64,000 bases of DNA, taken from NCBI RefSeq assembly GCF_029962605.1, contig NZ_CP124750.1, positions 1,798,001-1,862,000 on the forward strand, read 5' to 3'. Position numbers and translations under genes: made by a program. Source of the stretch: Serratia sarumanii. GTDB taxonomy: Bacteria; Pseudomonadota; Gammaproteobacteria; Enterobacterales; Enterobacteriaceae. Below the pieces are notes generated by a model, which was not told where the DNA came from, made no database searches, and saw nothing but the letters and a program-made list of their open reading frames with translations. This document shows, piece by piece, positions 43,815 through 54,111 of this stretch. Position 1 is the first letter of the stretch, and every line of letters starts with the position of its first letter.

Positions 43815-45215
43815 TCACGCGGTTTTCTTCTTGCGCAGGAACACGTAAGACAGGCCGAGCACGATGAACCACAGCGGGGTGACGATCAGCGCCTGGCGGG
43901 TGTCTTCGCGCAGCGACAGCAGCACCAGCACGAACACGAAGAACGCCATGCACACCCAGCACATCAGTTTGCCGGCCGGCATCTTGTAGATCGATTTCTG
44001 GTGCAGCGCCGGGCGCTGTTTACGGTAGACCAGGTACGAGCACAGGATGATGGTCCAGACGAACATGAACAGAATCGCCGATACGGTGGTCACCAGGGTG
44101 AAGACCGTCATCACGTTCGGGATCAGGTAAATCAGCACCACGCCGCCCAGCAGGCAGATGCAGGAGAAGGTGAGGCCGTTGGCCGGCACCGCGCGCTTGG
44201 ACAGGTTGGCGAACGATTTCGGCGCGTCGCCTTCCTGCGCCAGCCCGAACAGCATGCGGCTGGTGGAGAATACGCCGCTGTTGGCGGAAGAGGCGGCTGA
44301 GGTCAGCACCACAAAGTTGATCACGCTGGCCGCGGCCGGCAGGCCGATCAGCACGAACAGTTCAACGAACGGGCTCTTGTCCGGCACCACGGAGCTCCAC
44401 GGCGTCACCGACATGATGACGATCAGGGCAAACACGTAGAACATGATGATGCGGATCGGAATCGAGTTGATGGCGCGCGGCAGCGATTTCTCCGGATCCT
44501 TGGTTTCCGCGGCGGTGGTGCCCACCAGCTCAATGCCGACGAAGGCGAATACCGCAATCTGGAAGCCGGCGAAGAAGCCGCTGATGCCTTTCGGGAACAT
44601 GCCGCCGTCATTCCACAAATGGGTGAATGAGGCCACGGTGCCGGTCGGCGATTGGAACTGCATGGCGATCATCACCAGCCCGGCGACGATCAGCCCGACG
44701 ATGGCGACGATTTTGATCATCGCAAACCAGAACTCCATTTCACCGAACATTTTCACCGTCGCCAGGTTAAGGCCGAGCAGCAACAGCACGCACAGCAGCG
44801 AAGCGATCCACTGCGACAGCTCGGGGAACCAGAACTGGGCATAGGCGGTGATCGCCACGACGTCGGCGATGCCGGTGACCACCCAGCAGAACCAGTAGGT
44901 CCAGCCGGTGAAGAAACCGGCCCACGGGCCGAGCAGATCCGCGGCGAAATCGCTGAACGATTTGTATTCCAGGTTGGACAGCAGCAGCTCGCCCATGGCG
45001 CGCATCACGAAGAACAGCATAAAGCCGATGATCATGTACACGAAGATGATCGAAGGGCCGGCCAGACTGATGGTTTTACCGGAGCCCATAAACAGACCGG
45101 TGCCGATGGCGCCGCCGATGGCGATCAGTTGAATATGTCGGTTAGTGAGGTTTCGCCGTAGATGATCTTCTGAAGCGGGCGTCGCGTCAGTCGCTATTTT
45201 AGAGTGATCTACCAT
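43815..45215 (-). CDS. cycA: D-serine/D-alanine/glycine permease CycA
   Basis: A 466-residue amino-acid/polyamine/organocation permease with twelve membrane helices. The sequence after LRRNLTNRHIQLIAIGGAIG is nearly identical to E. coli CycA through the membrane core. It imports D-serine, D-alanine, glycine and cycloserine. The start is set at the ATG giving MVDHSKIATDA, matching the family. The upstream region is long (to 45.5 kb). Confidence 0.95.
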   Translation of the reverse strand: MVDHSKIATDATPASEDHLRRNLTNRHIQLIAIGGAIGTGLFMGSGKTISLAGPSIIFVYMIIGFMLFFVMRAMGELLLSNLEYKSFSDFAADLLGPWAGFFTGWTYWFCWVVTGIADVVAITAYAQFWFPELSQWIASLLCVLLLLGLNLATVKMFGEMEFWFAMIKIVAIVGLIVAGLVMIAMQFQSPTGTVASFTHLWNDGGMFPKGISGFFAGFQIAVFAFVGIELVGTTAAETKDPEKSLPRAINSIPIRIIMFYVFALIVIMSVTPWSSVVPDKSPFVELFVLIGLPAAASVINFVVLTSAASSANSGVFSTSRMLFGLAQEGDAPKSFANLSKRAVPANGLTFSCICLLGGVVLIYLIPNVMTVFTLVTTVSAILFMFVWTIILCSYLVYRKQRPALHQKSIYKMPAGKLMCWVCMAFFVFVLVLLSLREDTRQALIVTPLWFIVLGLSYVFLRKKKTA

Positions 45216-45564
45216 CTGATGATGTCCTGTTTTACCTGTCATTAGTGAAGTCGCGAGCTCTGAAGTGGCTCTTTTTTATACATTTATCCGGTTGGTCCGG
45301 CTTTAGTAAGGTAGTGCAATAACGCCACCTTTGTGCAACATGTTTACAACATTTATACGCAGGATAAAAGTCGATCAATCTTTACACGGAGGAGGCAAAT
45401 CGGACGTTCAGGGAGCGGAAGATTACTCTTCAAAACGTGGGATTAACAGACCTTATGCGGCTTATCTCGTTGATTAAACAAAGGGTTGTAAAGTTCGCAT
45501 GAGAAAAAGTAATGGGTGTAAGCGTTCGACAGCGGCTGCGGCGAGGAAGACAGTTTAGCGCGTT
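45216..45564. other. cycA upstream region
   Basis: About 350 bases with no gene. It probably carries the cycA promoter and leader. I see no clear riboswitch. Confidence 0.4.
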
Positions 45565-45640
45565 GAGTTGTTCGAACAGTTGCTAGAGCCGTTGACTTTT
45601 AATCAATGGGTCACAGGTTCGAACTCTGTACGACCCGCCA
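45565..45640 (+). pseudogene. Decayed tRNA-Lys-like gene (anticodon TTT)
   Basis: A 76-base sequence aligns end to end with tRNA-Lys and ends in CCA. The anticodon arm GTTGA-CTTTTAA-TCAAT and T arm are intact enough to pair. The 5' half has decayed: an A-C mismatch at acceptor pair 2-71, two mismatches in the D stem (GAAC against GAGC), C in place of conserved G19 and T in place of C61. A functional tRNA would not tolerate these together, so I call it a pseudo-tRNA. Confidence 0.7.
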
Positions 45641-45860
45641 ACCAAATCAGCGTGTTACGCTCGGACTTTTCTCTGTTTGTTTCCTCATTGCGCCGTTTTA
45701 AGCGCGCATTCTGCAAAAAAATTCGCATTTTTCGACTGATGTTCAGAAAGGTGATCTGGCGCAAACTGCGATGTTGCACCGCAGTTTATACGGCAAGAGA
45801 GGCTGTGCGCTGGCGCAACGTCGGCGCATGGGCCGAACATTTGCCCAAGAATCTTTCAGG
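45641..45860. other. Region between pseudo-tRNA and DedA gene
   Basis: No gene recognised. Plus-strand frames run through the pseudo-tRNA and are spurious. Confidence 0.4.
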
Positions 45861-46364
45861 TCAAGGTACGGGGAATACATGCGCAGCCGACATCAAGATC
45901 AGCGCCCAGGCGGCAGCCGAGAGCGCGGCGGTGGCATAGACGCGCCCCAGCGGCAGTTTCAGCATGCCGGCCATCAGCGGTACGGTATAGCGCATCACCG
46001 CCAGAAAACGCGAGGCGAACAGCAGCGGCAGCCCTCTCTTTTGCAAGGCGTGCTGGGCTTTGCGCAGCGGCGCGTGAAAGCGTGCCGGCAGCCGGCGGCG
46101 TAGATCGCGGCGGCATAGCAGCGCGCCGCAGTGGAACGACAAGATCGATCCCAGCGCGGCGCCGAGGGCGATGGCCGCCCAAACGGCGCCGAGGGGCAGC
46201 GCGTGCTTGCCCGCAACGATGCCCATCAGCAGCGTGACCGAAGCGGGCGGCAGGATGGAGGAAACGAAGATCACGGATTTACCCAGCGCAAACAGGAAAA
46301 TCAGCAGCAGCAACATCTCCGGCTCCGGACTGTATTTGGCGATAATGTGCGTCAATTCATCCAT
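45861..46364 (-). CDS. DedA/SNARE-associated family membrane protein
   Basis: A 167-residue membrane protein with several hydrophobic helices and the DedA elements LFALGKSVIFVSSILPPASV and FLAVMRYTVPLMAGMLKLPL. DedA proteins contribute to membrane lipid (undecaprenyl or phosphatidylserine) recycling and to pH and drug tolerance. It is shorter than the usual 200-220 residues. It lies between the pseudo-tRNA and an MFS gene, on the same strand as the latter, with a 74-base gap. Confidence 0.85.
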   Translation of the reverse strand: MDELTHIIAKYSPEPEMLLLLIFLFALGKSVIFVSSILPPASVTLLMGIVAGKHALPLGAVWAAIALGAALGSILSFHCGALLCRRDLRRRLPARFHAPLRKAQHALQKRGLPLLFASRFLAVMRYTVPLMAGMLKLPLGRVYATAALSAAAWALILMSAAHVFPVP

Positions 46365-46438
46365 TTAACACCTGCGGGCGAGGGGGCTGAGTGCCAGTGT
46401 CCCATCCGCAGGTTCAATAAGGGTTAAATAACGCGTCG

Positions 46439-47752
46439 CTATCCGGCAATCTCTGCGTCTTGCTTGCTCACCTCGGCGCGCCGGTTTCTGAGCGCCCACA
46501 ACAGCGCGGCGCACAGCAGCGAGAAAGCGGCCAGCACCAGCGGCCCGGCATGCGGGCTGTGAAAACGCTGTTCCGCCTCGGTGCGGATCAGCGGGGCTAA
46601 AAAGCTGAACGCGGCGCCGAGCGTAGTGCAAAAGCCGATGCCGGCCGCCAGCGCCGGGCCGGTGAGCACCTGAGCGGGAAACGTCCAGAAAATCGGCTGT
46701 ACCGCCAGGAAACTGACTGCGCAACAGCTCAGGGCGACGATAGCGAGCAAAGGGCCGGCATAGGAAGAGACCACCAACCCCAGCGCCGCCGCGATCATGC
46801 AGCCGACGGCGATCGGTAATCTTCTGGCGGTGTTTCTGTCGGCAAAGCGCGGCAGGAAATAGACGCCCAGCGCGGAGAACGCCCAGGGAATGGCGGCCAC
46901 CAGCGAGGCCTTGAAGCCGAGATGGGTGCCCATCAGCGAGGCGACCTGCGACGGCAGGAAAAACATCAGGCCGTACACGCCGATTTGCAGGGTGCCGTAG
47001 ATCAGCGCCAGATGCCAAACTTTGCCGCTTCTCATCGCCGCTTTGACGCTGCTGGTTTCGGTCTGCTGCTGTTCGGCGGCCAACTGTGCCACCAGCGCCG
47101 CACGTTCTTCCTCGGCCAGAAAGCGGGCCTGCTGCGGGCTATCGTCGAGATAGAAAAAGGCGAAGACGCCGAGGGCGACGGCCGGCAGCCCCTCCAGCAC
47201 GAACATCCAGAACCAGCCGGGTTTGCCCAGCACGCCGTGCATCTCCAGCAAGGCTCCCGACAGCGGCGAGCCGAGCGTCAGGGCCGCCGGCACGCCGAGC
47301 ACGAAAATGCCAATGACCGAGGCGCGCACCTTATTGGGAAAATAGATCGACGCGAGCAGCAGGATGCCGGGGTAAAAGCCGGCTTCGGCGATCCCCAGCA
47401 GAAAGCGCAAGACGATAAACTGCTGTTCGTTGGTCACCAGCCCGGTACAGGCCGACAGCGCCCCCCACAGCGCGGTGGTGGCGCTGAGCCAGCGTTTGGC
47501 GCCCCAGCGGTTCATCAGCAGGTTGGCCGGGATGCCGAACAGCGCATAGGCGGCAAAAAATATCCCGGCGCCCAGGGCAAAGGCGGATTGCGACAGCGCG
47601 ATATCGATGGCCATCGCGTCCTTGGCAAAGCCGACGTTAACCCTGTCGATAAAGGCGACAAAGTACATGGCGAACATCAAGGGCACCAGTCTGCGCCAGG
47701 TTTTGCGGATGGCGGCGTTGAGCGCTGGAGCGGCATAGGTGGCGTGATTCAC
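46439..47752 (-). CDS. MFS transporter, anion:cation symporter family
   Basis: A 437-residue transporter with twelve helices. RRLVPLMFAMYFVAFIDRVN and FGIPANLLMNRWGAKRW are the typical start of the ACS (phthalate/tartrate/glucarate permease) group of the major facilitator family, importers of organic anions. The start is the GTG at 47752, downstream of AGAGG; a longer frame back to 47836 has no family similarity. No catabolic enzyme lies beside it, so the substrate cannot be inferred. Confidence 0.85.
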   Translation of the reverse strand: MNHATYAAPALNAAIRKTWRRLVPLMFAMYFVAFIDRVNVGFAKDAMAIDIALSQSAFALGAGIFFAAYALFGIPANLLMNRWGAKRWLSATTALWGALSACTGLVTNEQQFIVLRFLLGIAEAGFYPGILLLASIYFPNKVRASVIGIFVLGVPAALTLGSPLSGALLEMHGVLGKPGWFWMFVLEGLPAVALGVFAFFYLDDSPQQARFLAEEERAALVAQLAAEQQQTETSSVKAAMRSGKVWHLALIYGTLQIGVYGLMFFLPSQVASLMGTHLGFKASLVAAIPWAFSALGVYFLPRFADRNTARRLPIAVGCMIAAALGLVVSSYAGPLLAIVALSCCAVSFLAVQPIFWTFPAQVLTGPALAAGIGFCTTLGAAFSFLAPLIRTEAEQRFHSPHAGPLVLAAFSLLCAALLWALRNRRAEVSKQDAEIAG

Positions 47753-47839
47753 TGGCGATAACCTCTCTTCTGAGAATGACAAACGTCGGTCACAGGACCG
47801 TCCTGATACCGTTGCCCGCAACACGGCGGTAACCACGGA

Positions 47840-47899
47840 TTTTTTCGTGAGCCTTAAAGGTCCAAAGGACTAATGGTCAGGCCTTTAAGGGCGAAAAAA
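47840..47899. repeat. Large imperfect inverted repeat upstream of MFS gene
   Basis: Outer arms TTTTTTCG (47840-47847) and CGAAAAAA (47892-47899) and inner arms CCTTAAAGG (47852-47860) and CCTTTAAGG (47882-47890) pair across an asymmetric interior loop. A 21-base apical loop contains further short complementarities. It lies 88 bases upstream of the MFS start, in the divergent region with the YgiN-like gene. It could be a regulator site or a structured leader; no family fits. The rest of the interval 47753-48134 shows nothing else. Confidence 0.55.
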
Positions 47900-48134
47900 A
47901 CGCCGCGTATCGAGTCGGCAGGTTGGTGCAGACATCACCATGGTGAATGGTGTGTTGCTTTCTTGTTAATTAAAAGTTCACACAGGGCTATGGCGCGTTC
48001 AAGCGCTTTGATCGCGATCTGTGTGCGCTATCACCGAATTGGCAACCCGGTGGTAGACCCGGAGAAAGGCGCTTTCATCTCGTGAGGGGGAGATATAAGG
48101 TGAAACGCGGCAAAACAAAATACAGGAGCGCTAC

Positions 48135-48437
48135 ATGCTGAAGGTCATCGCTGAAGATTTTATCCACCCGGAACACATTGCAACCGTTATGCCATGGTAT
48201 CGCGAGCTGGTGGAGAAAACCCGGCAGGAACCTTTGTGCATCAGTTATGAGCTGTGTATCGACCAGCAGGATCCCGGGCATTTTATTTTTATCGAAAGCT
48301 GGCCGGATCGCGCCGCCCTGGATGCGCATTGCCAGACCGAGCATTTCACCCGGCTGGTGCCGCAGATCAACCAGCATCAGCGCAAGCCTTGCACCTTCCT
48401 GTTTATGCAGGTATTTCCTGAAACAGGTGATAAATAG
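48135..48437 (+). CDS. YgiN-like antibiotic biosynthesis monooxygenase
   Basis: A 100-residue protein with the ABM (dimeric ferredoxin-like) fold, seen from the motifs VIAEDFIHPEH, CISYELCIDQQDPGHFIFIE and the paired SWPDRAALDAHCQTEHF. Members such as YgiN oxidise quinols or small aromatics without a cofactor. It stands alone. The ATG follows AGGAG at seven bases. Confidence 0.85.
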   Translation: MLKVIAEDFIHPEHIATVMPWYRELVEKTRQEPLCISYELCIDQQDPGHFIFIESWPDRAALDAHCQTEHFTRLVPQINQHQRKPCTFLFMQVFPETGDK

Positions 48438-48440
48438 GCG

Positions 48441-48464
48441 AAAAAATCCCCGCAGGGGGCGGGG
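48441..48464 (-). terminator. Terminator downstream of SRPBCC-like gene
   Basis: On the minus strand the stem CCCCGC/GCGGGG is followed by ATTTTTT. It lies just beyond the YgiN-like gene on the plus strand, so it may act in both directions. Confidence 0.7.
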
Positions 48465-48548
48465 TCAATGGCTTCTCACTACTATCTTGTTGTGATTAAA
48501 AAATAGGCTGATAATGATTTTCATTCTCTAAGAATGCTCTTAAATAAA

Positions 48549-49109
48549 TCAGCCTGGTGAATGATTCGCTGCCGGCTTTTCGCTGACTGTTTTAATGGCG
48601 TGCAACATACGGCGGCGTATCAGCCCGCTGACCAGGCGAATCGCATACCAATAGGGGGTAAACCGCCGCCGGCTGGCGTCGTCGGGGCAGAAGATGCGCG
48701 TTTCCGTCACCAGGCGGCAGCGGCCGTCCGGCAGAGGGCTCACGACATAGCCCAGCGCCAGTTTGGCGACGCCGGGCTTAACGAAGGCCAGAAAGCCCGC
48801 CCCGTCAGCGACCTGCTCCAGACCGTATTCAGCCTGCCAAAAGCGGCCGATCAGGCCATAGACCAACGCGCTGTCATCCTGCTCAAGCAGGCAAAAGTTA
48901 TGCAGGCCAAACGGCGGCGGGCTGGGTTTATTACGTGGCATCAGCCGCGCGGGCAATTCGCGCAGCGCTATCATGCTGCGGAAAAAACGGTCGTGCTTGG
49001 GATCGTAAGCGGCCACGGCCGCCAGGATCCGCGCCTGTGGCGCGGCGATGGCGATCGCATGCCGCTCCGAGAACTGGTATTGCCCAAGGTATTTATTCAG
49101 CAGCGTCAT
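48549..49109 (-). CDS. DUF2867/SRPBCC-like protein
   Basis: A 186-residue protein tentatively placed in the SRPBCC (START-like) fold or DUF2867 group by the pattern FRSMIALRELPARL, VYGLIGRFW and FLAFVKPGVAKLAL. Function is unknown. The start is uncertain: the ATG at 49109 is nine bases from GGGAG, while the ATG at 49118 is closer. It overlaps the end of the acetyltransferase gene by about 17 bases and follows it in one transcript. Confidence 0.6.
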   Translation of the reverse strand: MTLLNKYLGQYQFSERHAIAIAAPQARILAAVAAYDPKHDRFFRSMIALRELPARLMPRNKPSPPPFGLHNFCLLEQDDSALVYGLIGRFWQAEYGLEQVADGAGFLAFVKPGVAKLALGYVVSPLPDGRCRLVTETRIFCPDDASRRRFTPYWYAIRLVSGLIRRRMLHAIKTVSEKPAANHSPG

Positions 49110-49659
49110 GCTTTGCATTCTCCCGCCATTCGCTTTGCAGCAGAGCGAAACCGAATTCGTCGCCCCACGCGCCTTTGAAAAACACGTTTTGCCGCCAATG
49201 GGCCTCGCGCCGAAAACCCAGTTTGCCGAACAGCGTGGCGGCGGCAAGATTACGCGCGTCCACCACCGCAGTAATACGGTGCTTCGCCAGCGACCCGAAC
49301 AGCAGGGCGATGACGGCGTTCAGCGCCTCGCGCGCCAGCCCTTGACGCTGGTGGCTGGGCGCGAAGGTCACGCCCAGTTCAGCCTGGCGCCCCTCATCGA
49401 AGAAATGCACCGCGATATCGCCGAGCAACGCGCCGTCCTCGCGGCGTTCGACCGCCAGTTGAAACCAGCTGTCGTCACGGTTGAATTCGAGCCGCCGTTG
49501 CTGTGCGAAAAAGGCCTGCGCATCGGCGGCGCTGTAGTCGCTCCAGCTTTGATAGCGCGCCACGTCCGGGTGGCTGCGGTAGGCGGTAAAGTGGGGCAGA
49601 TCGTCGGCGGTGAACGGGCGCAGGCGAAGTCTGGGGGTCAGCAGAGGCAAATGGCGCAT
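49093..49659 (-). CDS. GNAT acetyltransferase (RimJ/RimL-like)
   Basis: A 188-residue GNAT enzyme with the N-terminal signature LPLLTPRLRLRPFTADDLPH and the acetyl-CoA loop GVTFAPSHQRQGLAREAL. RimJ-like members acetylate amino termini or small amines. The target is unknown. It is upstream of, and overlaps, the SRPBCC-like gene, and lies 123 bases downstream of the quorum-linked operon, so it is probably a separate unit. Confidence 0.88.
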   Translation of the reverse strand: MRHLPLLTPRLRLRPFTADDLPHFTAYRSHPDVARYQSWSDYSAADAQAFFAQQRRLEFNRDDSWFQLAVERREDGALLGDIAVHFFDEGRQAELGVTFAPSHQRQGLAREALNAVIALLFGSLAKHRITAVVDARNLAAATLFGKLGFRREAHWRQNVFFKGAWGDEFGFALLQSEWRENAKHDAAE

Positions 49660-49782
49660 TATTTTTCCTTATCAGCGCATTAGGGCTAATGGCAGTGTAG
49701 CCCAGCGCCAAGAGGCGGGCTGCGTAAAATGAGCGGTGGCGGAAAAGCGGGAAATGCCGGTTCAGGCGAACCGGCGGGAGAA

Positions 49783-50502
49783 TTATCGGCGGGCGGCAGC
49801 CTGGCGCAGGCGCTCGACCGGGCCTTGTTGAAAAGCGAATGAGGGGGCTTCTTGCCGTGCCAGCCCCTGGCGCACGATGGCCTTCACCGTTTGGCTGGCG
49901 GCAAGATCTTTTGCGGCGATCTGTTCGGCGATGCGCAGCGCCTCTTCCCGGGCCGCCCCCTCGCTGATACGGGAAATGGCGCCGTGTGACAGCGCCTCCC
50001 GTGCGCCGACGGTTCTGCCGGTTAGCAGCCAGTCGAGTGCGACATAGGGGGAAATGCGCGTCGGCAAGCGCGCGCATCCACCTTGTGCGGCGACTAACCC
50101 GAGCCCGGTTTCGGGGAAACTGAAGCGCGCATTCTGGCCGGCGACGATCAGATCGCACGCCAGCGCCAGCTCAAAGCCGCCTCCGTACGCGATGCCGTCA
50201 ACGGCGGCGATGATCACCTTGGCGATCTGCGCATGGATCAGCCCGCCAAACCCCTCCGGCGTGACGATGGGCAGTTCGCCCTGACGGAAGGCGTCGACAT
50301 CCATGCCGGCGGAAAATACCGCCGGTTGACCGGCCAGAACGATCGCGCGCACCGAGTCATCGTTATCCGCCTGCCGCAGGTAAGTGCGGATCAGCTCGGC
50401 CATCTGCAGGTTGATGGCGTTCTTTTTTTCCGGCCGATTGAGGGTGATGACCGCAACCTGCTCGCCATGGCGCTCATAAAGCACCGGAAGGGCTTTACTC
50501 AT
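49783..50502 (-). CDS. Crotonase (enoyl-CoA hydratase/isomerase family)
   Basis: A 239-residue crotonase. The oxyanion-hole segments VFSAGMDVDAF and AVDGIAYGGGFELALACDL and the later FSFPETGLGLV are present. It would hydrate or isomerise an enoyl-CoA. It overlaps the MFS gene by eight bases and is the last gene of the five-gene operon. Length is slightly short (260 is usual), but the core is complete. Confidence 0.9.
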   Translation of the reverse strand: MSKALPVLYERHGEQVAVITLNRPEKKNAINLQMAELIRTYLRQADNDDSVRAIVLAGQPAVFSAGMDVDAFRQGELPIVTPEGFGGLIHAQIAKVIIAAVDGIAYGGGFELALACDLIVAGQNARFSFPETGLGLVAAQGGCARLPTRISPYVALDWLLTGRTVGAREALSHGAISRISEGAAREEALRIAEQIAAKDLAASQTVKAIVRQGLARQEAPSFAFQQGPVERLRQAAARR

Positions 50503-51667
50503 TGCCGGTCTCTCCCCGGAAAAACAGCAGTGTCAGCAGCAGGGCGATGGCGCCGAGCGGCAGCGAAAACAGCGGCAGGTAATAGGCCGGCAGCGCGTAG
50601 AGCGTCAGGCCGCCCAGCATGCCGCCCGCCGCGATGCCGGCGTACAGCACCGAGCTGTTGAGCGACACGGTCAGCGCGCCAAAGCGTTTCGACAGCGACA
50701 ACAGGTGATGCTGGATCGGCACCAGGTACATCCAGCCGGTGATGCCCCAGACCAGGAAGATGGCCAGCACCCACCAGGGGGAAGTGACATAAAAGGCCAG
50801 CAGAAACAGGGACAGCGTCTGGATCGCCACGGAAAACAGCAGCACGAACTTGCTGCCGAGGGCATCGGTTAACGCGCCGGAGGCAAAGTTGCCGATCACC
50901 GCGCCAATGCCGAACACCAGCAGCGCGAGGGGCAGGATCGCCTGCGGGCCGAACTGGGTGTTTTTCAGCAATACGCTGACGTAGCTATAGACGATGTGTT
51001 CCGAGCAAACGGCGAAAAAGGTGATCAGCAGCGTGGTCAGCACCGCCTTTTGCCGCAGCGGGGCGAGCCGCTCTTTCAGCGAATGCTTGCCTGGCGGCGC
51101 GATGGCGCGCAGCGCCAGCGACAGGCCCAGCAGCGCAATCGCCCCCAGCAGGGCGATGAACAGGAAGATTTCACGCCAGCCGATCAGTTTGGCGAGAAAA
51201 GTACCGAACGGAATGCCGAGCGCAATAGCCAACGTCATGCCGCCATAGACGATGGAAATGGCCAGGCCGCGGCGTTTTTCCGCCACCAGCCCCACCGCGG
51301 CGGCGGCGGCCTGCGGCGTGTAACAGGCTGCTCCCAATGCGGCCAGCACTCTGCCGAGCGAGATCTGCAGGTAGCTGGTGGCCCAGGCGCAGGCCAGGTT
51401 GCCGGCGATGAACAGCACCAGCGCCAGCTGCAGGATATGCTTGCGGTTGACGTTGCCCAGCAGCCAGGCGGTCAGCGGCGCGAACAGCATATAAGCCAGT
51501 GCGAATACCGATATCAACTGCCCCGCTTGCGCAGGGCTGACGGCAAAGGTGTCGGAAATGTCGCTGAGCACGCCGGCGACGATAAAGGCGTCGGTGCCGA
51601 TGGCGAACGTGCCGGTCGCCATCAGACAGAGCGTGACCAGATGGCCGTTATAATCCGCTAACGTCAT
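50495..51667 (-). CDS. MFS exporter in acyl-CoA/oxoamine operon
   Basis: A 390-residue drug:proton antiporter-type (DHA1, AraJ/YdeA-like) transporter with twelve helices. GTDAFIVAGVLSDISDTF and SLGRVLAALGAACYTP are typical start motifs. Its ATG overlaps the stop of the oxoamine synthase gene by four bases, so it is almost certainly coexpressed with it. The natural reading is that it exports the pathway product or protects the cell from it. Confidence 0.9.
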   Translation of the reverse strand: MTLADYNGHLVTLCLMATGTFAIGTDAFIVAGVLSDISDTFAVSPAQAGQLISVFALAYMLFAPLTAWLLGNVNRKHILQLALVLFIAGNLACAWATSYLQISLGRVLAALGAACYTPQAAAAAVGLVAEKRRGLAISIVYGGMTLAIALGIPFGTFLAKLIGWREIFLFIALLGAIALLGLSLALRAIAPPGKHSLKERLAPLRQKAVLTTLLITFFAVCSEHIVYSYVSVLLKNTQFGPQAILPLALLVFGIGAVIGNFASGALTDALGSKFVLLFSVAIQTLSLFLLAFYVTSPWWVLAIFLVWGITGWMYLVPIQHHLLSLSKRFGALTVSLNSSVLYAGIAAGGMLGGLTLYALPAYYLPLFSLPLGAIALLLTLLFFRGETGNE

Positions 51668-52875
51668 CCCGCCCTCCGCAGATCGTTCGCCGCCCAGACC
51701 CGCCCCAGCGCGGCCAGGAACGTCTCCACGTCGGCATGGGAGTGCGCCGAGGTCGGCGTCACCCGCAGCCGCTCGCTGCCTGCGGGCACCGTCGGCGCAT
51801 TGACCGGTTGCACGTAAATATCATGCTCATCGAGCAGCACTTTGCTGATGTGTTTGTTGCGGTGCGGATCGCCGACCCTCAGCGGCAGGATATGGCTGTC
51901 GGCCGACACCAGCGGGATGCCGGCGGAGCGCAGGCCGGTTTTCAGGTGATCGACGATCGCCAGCAGGTGCTTGCGCTGGGTGTCATGCTCGAGGTTGTAT
52001 TTAAAACTGGCCAGCGCGGCGGCCACCACCGGCGCCGGCGACGAGGTGCTGAAGACGAATGCCGGAGCCCAGCTGCGCACCGCCTCCACCACCGAGCGGG
52101 GCGCGGCGATATAACCGCCCGCCGCGCCGTAAGATTTGCCGAACCCGCCCTGAATAATGGTGATTTTATCCAGCAGGCCCAGCTGTTCGGCGTAGCCCAG
52201 CCCCCGTTCGCCATAGACGCCGGCGGAGTGGATCTCGTCGAGATAGGTCAGCGCCTGATATTGCTCCGCCAGCGCCACGATCTGCGCCAGCGGGGCGAAG
52301 TCACCGTCCATGGAATACAGCGACTCGAAGGCGATCAGCTTTGGCCGCGCCGGATCGGCGGCCTGCAGCAGTTCGGCAAGGTGTGCCACGTCGTTGTGGC
52401 GGAAGATCTTTTTCTCCGCTTTGCTGTAGCGGATACCGTAAATCATCGAGGCGTGATTCAGCTCGTCGGAGAACACGATCAGATCGGGAATGGCGTCGCA
52501 CAGGGTGGACAAGGTGGCGTCGTTGGCGCCGAAACCGGTGGTGAACAGCAGCGCCGACTCTTTGCCGTAGGCGCTGGCCAACAGCGTTTCCAGCTCACTG
52601 TGGTAGACCGAGGTGCCGGAAATGCTGCGGGCGCCGCAGGTGCCCAGCCCGACCCGGTTAACCGCTTCGGTGGTGGCTAGCAGCACTTTGGGGTGGTGGC
52701 TCATCGCCAGATAGTCGTTCGAGCACCAGACGTTGAGGCGGCGCTCACCGTGGTGCCCGTGGCTGGTGGCCCAGGGTTTGTCCTGCACGCCGCGTTCAAG
52801 GTTGAGGAACTCGCGAAAACGCCCCTGTTTTTTGGTTTCCGCCAGCTTTTCTTCAAGAATGTTCAGTACGCTCAT
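51664..52875 (-). CDS. 5-aminolevulinate synthase-like alpha-oxoamine synthase
   Basis: A 403-residue PLP enzyme of the fold-type I alpha-oxoamine synthase family, close to alphaproteobacterial 5-aminolevulinate synthase. NVWCSNDYLAMSHHP near the start, FSDELNHASMIYGIRYSKAE and FRHNDVAHL in the middle, TYLDEIHSAGVYG (Asp213) and the PLP Lys247 in QGGFGKSYGAAGGY are all diagnostic. Such enzymes condense an amino acid with an acyl-CoA and release CO2, giving an alpha-aminoketone. Gammaproteobacteria make heme from glutamyl-tRNA, so this copy is likely for a specialised product. It is 15 bases from the thiolase gene. Confidence 0.92.
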   Translation of the reverse strand: MSVLNILEEKLAETKKQGRFREFLNLERGVQDKPWATSHGHHGERRLNVWCSNDYLAMSHHPKVLLATTEAVNRVGLGTCGARSISGTSVYHSELETLLASAYGKESALLFTTGFGANDATLSTLCDAIPDLIVFSDELNHASMIYGIRYSKAEKKIFRHNDVAHLAELLQAADPARPKLIAFESLYSMDGDFAPLAQIVALAEQYQALTYLDEIHSAGVYGERGLGYAEQLGLLDKITIIQGGFGKSYGAAGGYIAAPRSVVEAVRSWAPAFVFSTSSPAPVVAAALASFKYNLEHDTQRKHLLAIVDHLKTGLRSAGIPLVSADSHILPLRVGDPHRNKHISKVLLDEHDIYVQPVNAPTVPAGSERLRVTPTSAHSHADVETFLAALGRVWAANDLRRAG

Positions 52876-52890
52876 CGTATGTTCCTTGTG

Positions 52891-54105
<1,215 letters not shown>

Positions 54106-54111
54106 GGATCC

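Noticed and set aside
45565..45640. Functional tRNA-Lys
   Set aside because: Mismatches in the acceptor and D stems and loss of conserved G19 and C61 make function unlikely, so it is listed as a pseudo-tRNA.
51664..52875. Heme-pathway 5-aminolevulinate synthase
   Set aside because: Enterobacteria make aminolevulinate from glutamyl-tRNA, and the gene is embedded in an acyl-CoA/export operon, so a housekeeping heme role is unlikely, though the catalytic similarity is real.
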